Source: Lactarius indigo
Taxonomy: Eukaryota; Basidiomycota; Agaricomycetes; Russulales; Russulaceae
DNA length: 64,000 nt
Direction: 5' to 3'
Assembly (NCBI GenBank): GCA_025766275.1
Contig: JAFKAC010000056.1
Location: 62,001 to 126,000, forward strand
Part shown: positions 1 to 11,061 of the stretch, piece by piece
How the letters are laid out: every line of letters starts with the position of its first letter
Numbering within the stretch: the first letter of the stretch is position 1
Position numbers and translations under genes: made by a program
Notes under the pieces: model-generated
Databases searched by the model: none
The model's input: the letters and a program-made list of their open reading frames with translations, nothing else
What the model was told of the DNA's origin: nothing

Positions 1-1342
1 AGCGTCTGCGGATCGTCGAGTCGATACTGAGCGCGGCATATCAATTGTTCGAATTGGGTGCAATACTCATCTAGATTGCCTCCAATCATTTTGACTCCTT
101 TCTTAAGCTCGTATTGAGCTTGTTCTTGTTCCATCGTGTTGCGGAAGCGCTGCATAAAACTGCGCGTGATTTCGTTCCATAGCCCTTCACTGGTACGGGG
201 TATACCGGCTTGTATCTGACCATTGAGCCAGGTGAGCATCGCCAGCACCCATTCGCTGACGTTAACGCCTTTGATGTAAGATAGGAAGAGCAAGGCTCGT
301 CGATAAGGTGTGGCCATTATGCCTTCATCCGCGTTCATTCCCCAATAGACATGCCACTGAGTGAGAAACGCTTCGACTTTGGCGCGTTCTCCGTCAAACA
401 CTGTAGGTGCTTCGCCAGCTAACTTGTTACTTGGAGGGGGAATAATAGGGCCTGCACCTGGTAATCCTCCTCCCGGTGGTCCTCCTCCTGGTGGTCCTCC
501 TGGGAATCCTCCAGGGAATCCTTCGAATCCCGGCCCTCTTGGTGGGGGTCCTCCACCTCCTCCTCCTCTGGGTAGGTCACCCGGGGGTCCACCTCCGCTG
601 GGAGGGTCAGCTACATCGGGTCCAATGGCGCGATGAATTGCTACATCGTCGTCGGTCATTCGATGACCCGTATACGGATTGATGGGAGCTAGATTAGCTC
701 GCGATTCTTCTGTAATGCGTCTTTGTTCTTCTAGGGCGATCTGATCCCTTGCTTCACTAGTGAGGTATACCTCTTCCTGGGTAATGGTGGCTGTTGCCAT
801 TGCGACTGCTGGGCTATGAATGTGGATTACTTCTGGATCGGTTTGATGAATAGTTAGCGACTCAGTTTGTTGTATGATGTGGTCGCCAATGGCTCCTAGG
901 CTTGCTTCTTCTGCTGGTGTTGCTCCCTGACTTGGTGATTGTTGACTGTCGGAGGCTTCTTCTCCGCTAACTCCTTCATCGGTGTATTCTTGTGCTTGTC
1001 CGTCAATAGGACCATAATCTGCACGGCTGTTAAGCTCTCGTGCGTCGATATCGCAGTTGTAGTTTCTTCCTGCTGGTCGTATAATGTCCCAGCGATGATC
1101 TATAGGGTTCCAAGTAACCTCGACCCAACAGAGATGGTCAAAGTTAAACTCAACGGGTCGGAAACGGTTGGGACCGTTAAATTCTACGAAATATCCAGTG
1201 TCTTCTCCTCGTTCTCTCCACTGAGCTGCTCCTAAGAATCTTGTTGGTACATTGCGATCTCCTCGTCGTTCAATATGATAGGGACGGAAGGACGTCCACT
1301 GGTCTCTGGTCGAGTACGCCACGATGAGGATCTTGGTCTTAA
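1..1342 (-). CDS. Ty3/gypsy retrotransposon gag, partial (runs off the left edge)
   Basis: On the minus strand one frame is open from the LTR edge at 1342 to base 1, about 447 codons, without a stop. The N-terminal ~150 residues are a Trp-rich domain (motif FDHLCWVEVTWNPIDHRWDI). Next comes an acidic Gln/Glu-rich linker, then a Gly/Pro-rich tract at about 440-620 nt, then the retrotransposon gag (capsid-like) fold beginning FDGERAKVEAFLTQW and containing NLDEYCTQFEQLI, typical of PF03732. The zinc knuckle and pol would lie outside the window. No in-frame ATG occurs near the LTR, so the true start is unclear; the frame reads straight out of the LTR. The same Trp-rich N-terminal domain seems to recur, diverged, in the gag at 55850. 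The copy looks undamaged as far as seen. Confidence 0.85.
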
Positions 1343-1849
1343 TGTTACGCTCCACCGGCGTTAGTCCGACTTGGACTCTGGAGAGGCGTAATCGACTTAG
1401 CGAGGTAAAGGCGAATGGGGATCACATGTCAACCCAATGCAAGCTGAACAGGGGCCTACTGAGCACACGCTGCAGCAAAAGATGGAAGATAAGTATCCCT
1501 TGGGAGATACAAGTGGAGGCACACTTAGTCCGAGACTAAGGCGAAATAGACGAGTCAAGTGGTGGATTGAAGAAGACCAAGATGGGGACTCTTGGTCTTC
1601 TGAGTCGACTACTTATACAGATACACGCGGGCTTTAAAGCGCCGCTGGAATAATACGTAGCCAATAGCGTAACTAGCTCGAACCCTAGTACAGCTATCCT
1701 AGGAATGAGTCATACATGAGTCACAATCACATGCGAACTACTATGCTGACTGATGCGATGTAAGAGTCCATGACTAATGCTGATACCGGACCATAGTCAT
1801 AACCGGTCGTGAGTCGTGTGTAATGAGTCATCAAGTCTGTACTGTAACA
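1343..1849 (-). repeat. LTR (family A), 5' LTR of the element at the left edge
   Basis: The segment begins TGTTACGC on + and ends CTGTAACA, giving short inverted ends TGTTAC/GTAACA. Most of it (1343 to about 1812) aligns closely with the solo LTR at 49878-50358; the last ~35 bases differ. Because gag lies to its left on the minus strand, this is the 5' LTR. It contains a 12 bp perfect hairpin (1571-1601) that the other copy also has. The partner LTR is outside the window, so no target duplication can be checked. Confidence 0.85.
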
Positions 1850-2109
1850 CCCGCCGGCGACAGCGACAACAACAACAACGCCGGAGAACTGAGCCCAGCT
1901 GATGGCAACGGTGATGTCGAGGGCGAGCCAGGAAATTCTGGAACCCAAGGGGCATCTCCCTCTTCGAACGCTTCGGTACGTAGGAGCTCACTTATACACC
2001 CTTTCGAGTCTAATGCCCCGATTTAAGATCACGGACAGGCGTACCGCTCCATCGTCGGTGGTGATCGACCCATTGTACCCCTCTCCCTATCATCCATCTT
2101 CATCCACTC
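1850..2109. other. Segment between LTR and small gene; possible truncated upstream exon
   Basis: A + strand frame from 1850 to about 1976 encodes a low-complexity stretch rich in Asp, Asn, Gly and Ser and ends at a possible donor (GTACGT at 1977). Its only ATG (1823) lies inside the LTR, so if it was coding its start may have been displaced by the LTR insertion. I could not splice it in frame to the gene at 2110. Confidence 0.3.
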
Positions 2110-2856
2110 ATGTGTACCTCTAGTGCCCCTGCCCCGCAAAGTGGACCAGGCCCGAATAACCCACCCCCCCCGGAGACAAACTCGTCCAACAATGCCCCTG
2201 ACGCAGAGGATATGCCCGCTCCAGGGAGTGCAGCGACGACCACATCCAACCTACCCCGAGTCAGGCTCACACTGGGCCACGCGAATAACCCGACGTCCGA
2301 CGCGGTCCACATAGCAACCGACAGCAACACCGGTCGTAATGATTGCAACACCCAGTCATTGCCCTCCGAAGAAACTGCCGACAACACTACTTCCAGGACT
2401 AAAGGTAAGAAAAGGACTACCGAAAGCGACGCGTCGACAGCGTCATCCAAAAGGCAGAAGAAGGCCAATGCCATGGCAGAGCCCACCGGGGGCAATTCCA
2501 TAAAGTAAGTCGAACATACACCACGCTCCTCACACTGATCGCATCTACAGGAATATATGCATGCGCCAGTGGAACGCAACCCAACCCGGTGGACAAGGCC
2601 TCCTGCGCGAATTCGATTCGTATTTCAAAACACTCTCGGAAGCCGACAAAGAGGTACACACGTTGTGTGGGGGTGTCACACACACAAACTACTCACAATT
2701 GTCTCAATTTTTCCATTAGCTGTTCAAGAAGGAACTCCATGCCGCACAAGTCACAGCAGTAAGTTCAACGTATTCATTCCTTCGTATCAGCCCTACTCAC
2801 AGCCCCACCATGGCAGAGGAAGGTCAAGACGGCCGCAAAGAAGGGCACCGGCGTGA
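2110..2856 (+). CDS. Small spliced hypothetical protein
   Basis: ATG at 2110 opens a Pro/Ser/Thr/Asn-rich exon (2110-2504) ending in a basic Lys/Arg patch (GKKRTTESD, SSKRQKKAN) that could be a nuclear localisation signal. Good splice sites follow: intron 2505-2550 (GTAAGT...ACAG), exon 2551-2653, intron 2654-2719 (GTACAC...TTAG), exon 2720-2758, intron 2759-2802 (GTAAGT...ACAG). The exons join in frame to give a compact module with the motifs MRQWNATQPGGQGLLREFDS and YFKTLSEADKELFKKELHAA, which looks like a genuine globular or helical end. The final exon (from 2803) is uncertain; my reading ends at a TGA at 2856, but a better frame just misses by one base. No domain recognised. The 5' end may have been changed by the neighbouring LTR insertion. 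Confidence 0.5.
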
Positions 2857-3585
2857 CCAACGGAACTTAAGAAGCTCCATTGTCGTCTTGCTCAACACAA
2901 GACCGATTCTGGTGCTAGTCTCTTGTCTCTTGTCTCTCGCCCTCTCGTCTATCGTCTCTCGGATTCCTGATCTCTCGTCTTCACACTCATCCCACCGCTG
3001 CACGCCTCACCTATGGACCCTGTGTTTCTACTTGTGACCGGACCTCCACTTCCTTAGGATCTCTGCCGCGTCTGGAGTGCTTTAACTGTTGTTGCTTATC
3101 CGATAGAGCTGTAGACTGTATTATCATCGATTGTAATAGGCGCCTTAATCGAATCGAATCAAAAATAAATAATGCTTGTCAATTTGCTTCGTTTGAAATC
3201 GGCTGAAAAACGCCCATAGCTGGGCCCATTCGATTCGATTCATATCGTTTTTATCCGATTCTTTAAGGACTCTAACGCTGGTACTCGAACAAAACATATT
3301 TTTAACTAAAAAAGTTATAGAATAACGTACATATTATCTGACGTTCGTTAATCTACGATACTAACGAAATAAAACGAAATAAACCTGTGGGAAACTACGA
3401 ACTTCCGACTGGGGTTGAATGTTGAACCAAGTTTTGAACGTCAAACTATCGGGTTTTGGGATCGCACTACCACTTTGTCCAAGCTAATTCCAATGCAGTA
3501 TAGTGTATTAAATTAGAAAAAAAAAAAAAAAAATTAGTTGGACTCGTGAATACTGATACTGAACCTCCTGTGCCCACCTCGCTCC
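2857..3585. other. Non-coding stretch before the pogo-like transposase
   Basis: No gene recognised. AT-rich, with an inverted pair ATCGAATCGAAT (about 3148-3159) / ATTCGATTCGAT (about 3229-3240) and an A-tract near 3518-3534. The 11-mer CTTATCCGATA at 3095-3105 recurs inverted at 5975-5985 inside the right end of the pogo-like element, so part of this stretch may be that element's diverged left end. Confidence 0.4.
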
Positions 3586-5998
3586 ATGACTTCTGTACCT
3601 CTTGAGGTCCTGAAAAAGGGCCTCGCCTCACTGAAGAGACATATCACTGCTAAAAAGGGTCATCTCACCACTCGTCTCAAGAATAAACAATCAATTTCCA
3701 AAGATGATGAGATGTGGTTAGACAAGGGGGCTGGAAATACAGTTGATGAAGACCGTGTTCTTGATTTGTTGGAGAAGGCCTCCAACTACAAACAGGCCCT
3801 GGAGTCGCTGAGTCTAGAAGATAGTCTTGTTGTTAAGAACTTGCAGAAGCTGGCCACTGATCCGTCTGGAGTTGCAGGAAGTAAACAAGTGTTGCCAGAA
3901 AACTCAAAGGAAGTGTCCAACAAGCGGAAACGTGTGTGTTGAGACCAAATAAATCCTGATTTAATTTGCTGAAACAGTCCTGTAGGGCCACAAAAGTCTG
4001 AGAGGGTGCCAACTATGAGAACAAAGGAACCAAACGCACCTGTGTTCACGAGGAAAGAGACAGCCACTGTTACTCAGAGGATCGAAGTTATGGACTGGTT
4101 TCATGCCAACGGGAAAAACCAGAGCAAGACTGCAAAGTATTTTGACACAATCTATCCCAACATCAGACTCACCCAACCTCGTGTCTCGGAGTGGTTAAAA
4201 GATGAAGAACGATGGCGTGCGGAGTATCTGAAGCATCCAGGCTCAGCAGCAAAAATGAAGCGTGCTCGACAAACCGAGCACCCCGAAATCACGGAAATGA
4301 TGGAGTTTTGGGTTACAATGGCTCTAAACAATGGAATTAAACTCACAGGAGATCTCCTTCGACAGAAATGGACAGAATTTGCAGATATTTGCAAGATTCC
4401 TGAGGAAGATCGTCTTACACTGAGCAGTGGTTGGCTAACATGGTTGAAGAATCGCATGGGAATCAAGGAGTACAAAAGCCATGGAGAGGCCAGATCTGCA
4501 GACCCCAAAGATGTGGAAACGGAACAACTGCGCATCCAGGAGCTCATCAAAAAGGGTGGCTATAATCTTCAGGATATATTTAACATGGATGAAACGGGTT
4601 TGTTCTATGCGTGGGTTTCCATTGTCTGTCCAAGTGTGTATGATTTTGATGAATAAGGCAGCATGCCACCTGACCGGGGACTTTCCAACAAACAGCAGTC
4701 AGGCGTTAAAGGAAAGAAAGACAGATTAACTTATGTGTTTACTGCCAACGCCAATGGTTCCGAGAAGCAGAAACCACTTGTGATTGGAAAAGCATTCAAG
4801 CCACGAGCATTCGGAAACAAAACAGGGAGCCAGCTTGGTTTTCAATACCGAAACAATACCAAAGCCTGGATGAAGACAGACATTTATCAGGGCTGGTTGC
4901 GGGACTGGGACTGTGACTTGAAGACAAAGACCCCAACACGGAAAATCTTGCTTTTACAGGATAACTTTTCGGGACATGTTGTCCCAGAAGGATTGCAGTG
5001 TATCCGCGTTGAGAACTTCAGGGCCAACCTTACAGCACATGTCCAGCCCAATGACGCTGGAATCATCCGGTGTTTCAAGGCTCATTACCGCCGCCATTAT
5101 TACTCACGTGCACTTGATCGCTATGAACAGGGGATCACTCCCGCAGATGTTTACAATATCAACCAGCTTGAAGCAATGCGCCTTGCCGATGCTGCATGGA
5201 AGGCAGTCGATTCGACAACTATCCGGAACTGCTGGCACAAGGCCGGCATCTTGCCTGACTTTTCTCACCTTTCCACCATCACTTCCAATATTTCCATCCC
5301 CATTTTTATGCTCGTCAACACTCCTACCAACAATTTGGACCCCATTGCCGAAGCTGAAGAGGCCGTCAAAATGGCTCTCGATGAGCTTCAAAATACAGGT
5401 ATTTTGCAGCAGTCCAACCGAATGGACATCAAAGAAATTCTGAACCCAGTGGAAGAGCGAAACTACATGATCGCCAGTGACCTGGACATCTGTGATGCTG
5501 TACTAACGGCTATGGGAAACAAGGGATCCAACGCCGACCTTGAAGATACAGAAGATGAACCCCCCATACCGCGTCCAACTCGTAGTGTAACCCTTGAGGC
5601 TGTCTCAACCATTCTGAGGTCTGTTCAAGATCTCAATACACCTTACGCTCGCACTGTTGAAGAAATAATGGCTTCGTATGGCCGTGAAACCCAGGTGAAT
5701 GGTATCAAGTCAACAAGGGAGACCAAGATTGACGACTTTTTTCTCAAAAAAAGTGCTAACTAATTGTACAACCACGGGTCTAATTGATGAGCTCAAGTGG
5801 ATTGTGTGTGGGCGAGGGTTCCAGTATCGGGTTGGGCAGGCACAGTAGGGTAGACGGGGGACTCGGACTTGGACTCGGAGGTGGTATGTCATATATCAAA
5901 TACAGCCAAATAGGCGCCTTTCCTATGACCCGATACTCCCTCATAACCGATAGCTTTTGGCCATGACGGAGAGGTATCGGATAAGAGGGAGTCGACTG
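3095..5998 (+). mobile_element. pogo/Fot1-like DNA transposon (Tc1/mariner superfamily); left end tentative
   Basis: The element is defined by its transposase (3586-5763) and by a right terminus. On the minus strand the sequence just inside 5998 starts CAGTCGACTCCCTCTTATCC, the form expected of a pogo-type terminal repeat, and abuts TA (5999-6000). Sequence to the right is a phosphatase gene relic read through on the minus strand, so the junction is an insertion into that gene. No full matching left repeat was found; only the 11-mer CTTATCCGATA at 3095-3105 matches, so the left boundary is a guess. DNA left of 3500 is not phosphatase, so the left side is truncated or rearranged. Confidence 0.6.
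3586..5763 (+). CDS. pogo-like DDE transposase, three exons, apparently intact
   Basis: Exons 3586-3935, 3978-4610 and 4662-5763 join in frame (introns 42 and 51 nt, GT-AG) to give about 694 residues. Residues ~1-116 are a lysine-rich N-terminal region. Next come a CENP-B/Psq-type helix-turn-helix (TQRIEVMDWFHANGKNQSKT) and a Tc5/CENP-B DNA-binding half ending near LTWLKNRMG. The catalytic DDE_1 domain follows: first Asp in NMDETGLFYA, which spans the second splice junction, second in LLLQDNFSGH, third in HVQPNDAGII, about 30 residues later (DD30D). The C-terminal ~200 residues are a mixed helical tail. Both introns remove in-frame stops, which supports expression. It would cut and paste the element at TA dinucleotides. 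No nonsense mutation seen, so this copy could be autonomous if both termini survive. Confidence 0.87.
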
Positions 5999-6000
5999 TA

Positions 6001-6272
6001 TATAGAAGGTATGTGCGGGTGTGGAAGTGTTGACGTACAATAACCGTGAAATCGACCTGAATGGTAAGTTAGAATGAGCTGGTTTTGCGGCTATTGCCGG
6101 AGAAGATCTTAGGTTTGGCGCCCACCATTGTTGGTGGATTCAACGAGAGGGCCCTTGGGGGACAAGCTGCGGCGTCTTTAATATAAGGTCACAACAAAAG
6201 GATGCAGTTGACCTCGGTGGCGAGCACTGCAGCGATGAATAGGAGGGAGGAGAGGGGATGTAGGTGGAATGT
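6001..6272 (-). pseudogene. PhoA-like acid phosphatase relic (copy 0), broken by the pogo-like element
   Basis: Minus-strand sequence matches the 5' part of the phosphatase at 23528-25205. Near 6250 there is the signal-peptide exon equivalent, then the first-exon end with the GTCGATTT donor region. This is joined directly to the exon encoding the YVNTSTPAHTFY-like block, which in the full copy lies several hundred bases further on. The coding sequence then stops at TA 5999-6000, where the transposon end begins. The catalytic half is missing. It is the leftmost unit of the tandem array and lies divergent to the DUF6535 gene starting at 6605. Confidence 0.7.
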
Positions 6273-6604
6273 GTCGCCAACCGCCGGGTGTGGGGATCCC
6301 GAATCTATCGGCGTTGGTTACGTGCTTTAGACCATTCATTGGCATCGCTCAGGCTAGTGTCAACACGGCAGGATATCTGAGATCTGAATGCCTCGAGTAA
6401 TGGTCCTTGTCTTCAAGAAAATCTTTATAACTCAGCCGGCGAAAATGAGGCTGGGTGTTCCATTACTCGTGTCAGGAGGTAGGCGAAAGCGTGCAGGGTT
6501 ATGGTACTCGCTGCTGCCATGAGGAGAGGCAGCACTTGAGCTTGAACTTCCTTACTCTCCTCACTCTATTACCATCATTTTACCCCATTCTAGTGGATAT
6601 CGCA
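6273..6604. promoter_or_regulatory. Shared divergent promoter region (phosphatase relic / DUF6535 copy 1)
   Basis: About 330 bases between the phosphatase 5' end and the DUF6535 ATG at 6605. The same sequence recurs upstream of DUF6535 copies 2 (about 10620-11061) and 3 (about 20030-20309) and inverted at about 18100-18430. Recurrent conserved blocks include AATGAGGCTGGG and TACTCGTGTCAG. Conservation across units suggests a bidirectional promoter; no factor site is identified. Confidence 0.5.
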
Positions 6605-9438
6605 ATGGCCAGACGCAGAGGACGCAGAAGTGACCCCGAACGAGTAGAACAGCTATCTCTTGGTAAATCTTAGATCATCTCTTTTCCGACAAGTATTGAT
6701 GGCCCAAAAGATGAAGTAGGGAAAGAGTTGCGTTCTGGGACTCCTGGAAGACGTTTGGAACCTGGTGCGTATATTGTGTCGTTGAGTGCGTAGCGATATA
6801 ACGAGTCAGCGATATGTTGCAGACGCACGCTCGGGAGGGAGAGCAATGAACAATTCTTCAGATGGCCCAGCTCAAAGCGAGCGCAAGGATTTCAATGATG
6901 GTGCCAATGCCCTCTGGTCCCTTTACGGAAAAGAGGCTCAAGCACACGACGAAGCTCTGTTCCAAGGCATATTAGCGGAAATGGACGGAGTTCCTACATT
7001 CGTGTGTCTATCTTCCTGTGCCCAGCGCAGACCTTGAAACCTAACCACGTTTTCACAGGCCGGCTTGTTTGCTGGCGTTATTACTTCCTTCCTCGTCGAC
7101 AGTCTTAAGGATTTACAACCGGATCCAGCGCAACAATCCGTATACTATCAACAGCAGTCGGTTGCGATGCTCGCCCAGATCTCGCAGCAAATCGCATCTA
7201 TCGCCCCGCAGGTCTCTATCCCGTCTATTCCCCCACCACCTTACCCGGCGTTCAAGACATCGGGTACAGTCCTCCTAGTGAACAATGTGTGGCTGCTCGG
7301 TCTCGTGTTCAGTCTGTCTGCTGCGCTTCTTGCGACTTTCATCCAAGGGCGGGTTCGATCCTATATGGAGGCCTTGCAGGAGTACGATCATCCTCTGAAG
7401 CGAGCGCGATTTCGACAATTTTTTTTCCAAGGCACCTGGTTAACGCGATCAACGGCAAGAATAGTCCCTTTGTTGATTCGCTTCTCGCTTCTCCTATTTT
7501 TTATCGGCCTGAGCGTTTCCGTTATCAATTCCAAGGCCGCTCTTGGCGCCCCCATGACCTTTGTCATTTGCCTTTATGGATCGCTCTCCCTGTACAACAC
7601 GTTTGGGCCACTCTGGAACCCCCGGTTACTATACCAGACCCCGTCCCCAGATCTGCTAGCATTACTAATACGGTCGCTCGTGCTATCCTGTTTTGGTGGC
7701 AGCTCCCCCGACGAAGAGCGTGACAGGCTCAAAACAGATCAAGAACGGTTGGTGATGGAGGAGCCCCAAGGACGCAAAGTCCGCGACGTGCGCGCCATCC
7801 AATGGTTGATCAATAGGACCGCGGCGAACGCCGACATAGAGCCCCTCATGTTGGCGATCCCTGGCTCTTTCAACACCGAATGGGGCCAAGATGTTTGGAG
7901 AAAGGTCTCCTCTCAGGCGCACAACACGTCCGAGCCTCCGACGGGTCCTTCGCCCGCTGGTAGCCAAGTCTCCCTTACTCCCCACTCCCCACAATCGCTA
8001 GAAGGAGCCACCATCGACACCATGTCTCGATCCGTGAGGTACCTTTTCGAGACCTGCAACAATCACAGCTACTTCGAAAACGAGGAGGCAAGATGTAGGC
8101 GCATCCGCGTATGCGTTGAAACCACAGTCTCGCTTGTATGCTGTGTCGGTTATCGATTGGACTTGTTTGGAGACGTCACCAAGCTGGTCAGCGAAATAGG
8201 CCAAATCGACAAGGTCAACCAATCACTGACGACTACATCTGACACATCGTTCATCCTACGCTGGACGTGCCTTTCACTCATGGACATTCAGCGGACACTG
8301 GGCAGAAACCGGCTGCAGGTGCTCGCCAGGACCGCGGTGATCGGACTGGCGCGCTTCCAATCGGAACACGGACAACCGGACGAGGCGGGACGGGTGGGCG
8401 CTCACAGGATCGATAAAAGCCTCAAGACCGCATGGGAGTGCGTTGAAGACCTACGTCGAGCATTCGAGCCCTGGACCCAGAAGAGGACCGGAGAGCAAGT
8501 CAAGCAAATCCTACTAACCCACGAACAACAGATTTCGGATTTAGAGCGCATTAAATCCGAGGCCGACGGGATCGAGGACGTCGACCGGCATATCTCTCTC
8601 TATCAAGATGCGATGGACGACGCTACCCACAAGTTGATGCGGCAACTCCCCGGTGTATCACTCGACGAACCTCACAGATCTGAATCCTTTTTCATACGTG
8701 ATACTTTCAATACACCGACCACAGGTATCGCTCCGGTCACTCCTCAATTGATACTCCCCGGACAACAGCTTCGAGCGTTGGCTGAACTCGGCCTACAGCT
8801 TCGTGAAGTCTTACGCGGGCAAGTCGAGGGATACGATGAGGTGCTTGAAAACCTGAAATCCGTCGACCGAGTCCCTATTTCTCTGCGTCGGCCCGATGAC
8901 TTGATGAAACGGCAACTGTGGCGCCTGCAAGATGTACGCGACGGCGGTGGTCTTGGGACTAGCGTCGAACTCTTCTTCCTCTCTCTTCGACCATTTTTTT
9001 TTTTCGATATCTTCTTTAGACGAATCAAACAGCGTCTTCTACACTGGTACCTTCAAGGTCATCACTTCCCACTGGGAGGAGAGCAGGCAATCGCTCGGGA
9101 CACACTGTATCCTGCTCAATATCATTTGCGACCTGATAATCCCAGGTCGTGGGACCCTCTCGGATTTTTCGTGTCCGGAGTCGATCACGGCTATACTCCT
9201 TGACACGGCAGGCAAAATAGTTCGAGGATATACGGGCCGCGACGAACATATCCGCGAGGCCGTGTGGGAGATTGAGAGCGCCAACTTAGACGAGGATATC
9301 CGCGATGGTGTACAGGGGGACGGCGAGCCGATCCAGATTGACAGGAGGGAACTGCAGCGCAGGGTATTGGAGGCATTTTCACGATTCCGTAGTAATCCAG
9401 AGCATCCCGAACCCGTTGTTCCAGTTTTTGTAAGCTAG
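6605..9438 (+). pseudogene. DUF6535-type membrane protein, copy 1, frameshifted
   Basis: Exons 6605-6662, 6711-6764, 6823-7001 and 7059-9438 correspond exactly to those of the intact copies at 11062 and 20310. The protein has a short basic N-terminus (RRRGRRSDPER), the DUF6535 signature (ALWSLYGKEAQAHDEALFQG; AGLFAGVITSFLVDSL), a hydrophobic segment near WLLGLVFSLSAALLATF, two more near LLIRFSLLLFFIGLSV and MTFVICLYGSLSLY, then a ~500-residue soluble helical region. A run of 11 T at 8994-9004, where copy 3 has five T then A, adds four bases. It shifts the frame, so translation would end at 9203 instead of 9438. The last ~140 codons are intact in the other frame. Homopolymer sequencing error is possible. 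Confidence 0.8.
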
Positions 9439-9767
9439 AGGCACGAATTTCCTTACTTATTTACAACTGTCGACCAAAAACACATGTAATGATCACTACG
9501 ATTTCTTGCGATCGCTAAGTCCATACTAGCTCAGTACGGGAGATAGCTATCTCAAGTCACACGTAGATGGACGCCGCAGCGGCCGATTTCATTTCAGGGG
9601 GTGTAAACGCGTATTTTCATGTTGGCACCAAGATACGAAAACTAACCAGCATCAGTTTTAGAGTATGAAATCCCAAGTCCGACACATGACAACCAAACAT
9701 TAGCTAAACTGTGTCCTGGCCGAACCAGCGAACCAACACCGTTCGCGCGTCGTGAGTAGTCTGCTCC

Positions 9768-10610
9768 TCAAGCCAAAAGGAGCGGCACAACACCCGCAAG
9801 GACCGCGCCGAGTACCGTGCCGCCCACCATTCCTTCCCTAGCGCCAGCTGCGCCATTACTGCTGTCATTGGACGATGTGTTGGACGACGCCGCTGCAACG
9901 CGGGGGCCGAGCCACGGTACGGTCTTTCCCTGCGCGGTGAGGTTGACGGGCGCAGGAGCTTTGGCGGCAGTGAAGCTGGTATCGACGCCCGACGCGACAA
10001 AGACGGGTCCGCCGGCCGCGCCGACGGCAGACGTGTTCGGCGCTGTAACGGGCACGTAGTACTGCGCGTTGAGTGAGCCCGGGATTATGCTGGTAGTGTT
10101 CGTCAGTGGGATGTCGGCGAGGGAGATGTCGAGGTTGGTGTAGTTCGTAGCGTTGGCGACGAAGGAGTAGATGTTCGAAAGCATCCTGCGGGACGGAGGT
10201 TAGCTTTGGGGAATTAGGGAGACAAAGGACGTACTTGTTCGGGTCACCGCGGCCGAGCGAGCCGAGACTCCAGTTCGCCTCCCGGTGGAGAGTGATGAGT
10301 AGTGCATGTAGAAGGTCAAGTAGATAGCACAATGTGCACTCTCAGGGACTACAGGAGTAGGGCTAGGATGATTTGTCGATGGTGCATGTCCCAGTTTCGT
10401 CAAAAGTGAGGAAAATCAGAGTACTGGGGAAGATCTTGGGGTTGGAGTCTGCCATTGTCGGTGGATCCAACGAGAGGCCCTCGGGTGACAAACTGCAGCA
10501 CCTGCGAAATAAGGTCACAACCAAAGTATGTAGTGTATAATGGGACCTCGGCGGCAAGCACTGCAGGGATGAATAGGAGGGGTGGAGAGGGGACGTGCCA
10601 GTGAGTGGAA
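9768..10610 (-). pseudogene. PhoA-like acid phosphatase relic (copy 1), internal deletion
   Basis: The C-terminal exon (9768-10184) is open: it carries the NVYSFVANAT-like block, a Ser/Ala/Thr-rich spacer and a hydrophobic tail ending VPLLLA, consistent with a GPI-anchor signal. Upstream, a signal-peptide-like exon (PLLFIPAVLAAEV) is joined after the KIFPS-equivalent position directly to TLIFLTFDETGTC. The whole central catalytic region, including the HPSEPNY motif present in copy 4, is therefore missing. The ATG seen in copy 4 is not conserved here. It converges with DUF6535 copy 1 (330 bases between stops). Confidence 0.75.
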
Positions 10611-11061
10611 AGTGTCGCCGAGGCGTTGGACCACCCCAGCCGGGAAATCCTGTTCCACCCCCGGCGCTTGCTTCCGAGTCTCAGGCTATGATCGGTGCAG
10701 TGTTGATTACGTGCTTCGGACCCATTCGCTTGCAATCATTCCGGGCATCACTGAATCACTCGTCGCGACTGTGGTTGATCTGAACCTATTTTATCATCCC
10801 AGCTACAGTATCTTTAATTATTGCGCCCTTTATGCTTCGAGTTCTGGCCCCCGTTTTCAAGGAGATCTCTATACTCAGCCGGGGAAAATAAGGCCGGAAC
10901 GTTCCATTACTCGTGTCAGATGAAAGCGCACAGGATTATGGTACACGCTGCTGCCATGAGGCGGCCTGATTATACCGTATCGTGGGCTGCACTTGAGCTT
11001 GAACCTCCTTTCTCCCCTCGCTCTATAATCATCGGTTCAGCTCGTTCTAGTGGATATCGCA
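10611..11061. promoter_or_regulatory. Divergent intergenic region upstream of DUF6535 copy 2
   Basis: Same position as the conserved promoter regions of units 1 and 3 but more diverged in its left half. The right half (about 10840-11061) keeps the block with TACTCGTGTCAG and the stretch just upstream of the ATG (CTAGTGGATATCGCAATG). Confidence 0.45.

Noticed and set aside
361..636. Gly/Pro-rich + strand frame of 91 codons
   Set aside because: Antisense to the Gly/Pro-rich tract of the gag on the minus strand; the gag frame continues for 447 codons with a recognised domain.
6694..6710. Earlier acceptor (ACAAG) for exon 2 of the DUF6535 genes
   Set aside because: It gives the wrong phase in copies 1 and 3; the acceptor CCAAAAG (exon from 6711, 11169, 20416) keeps frame in all copies, so there is no lesion there.
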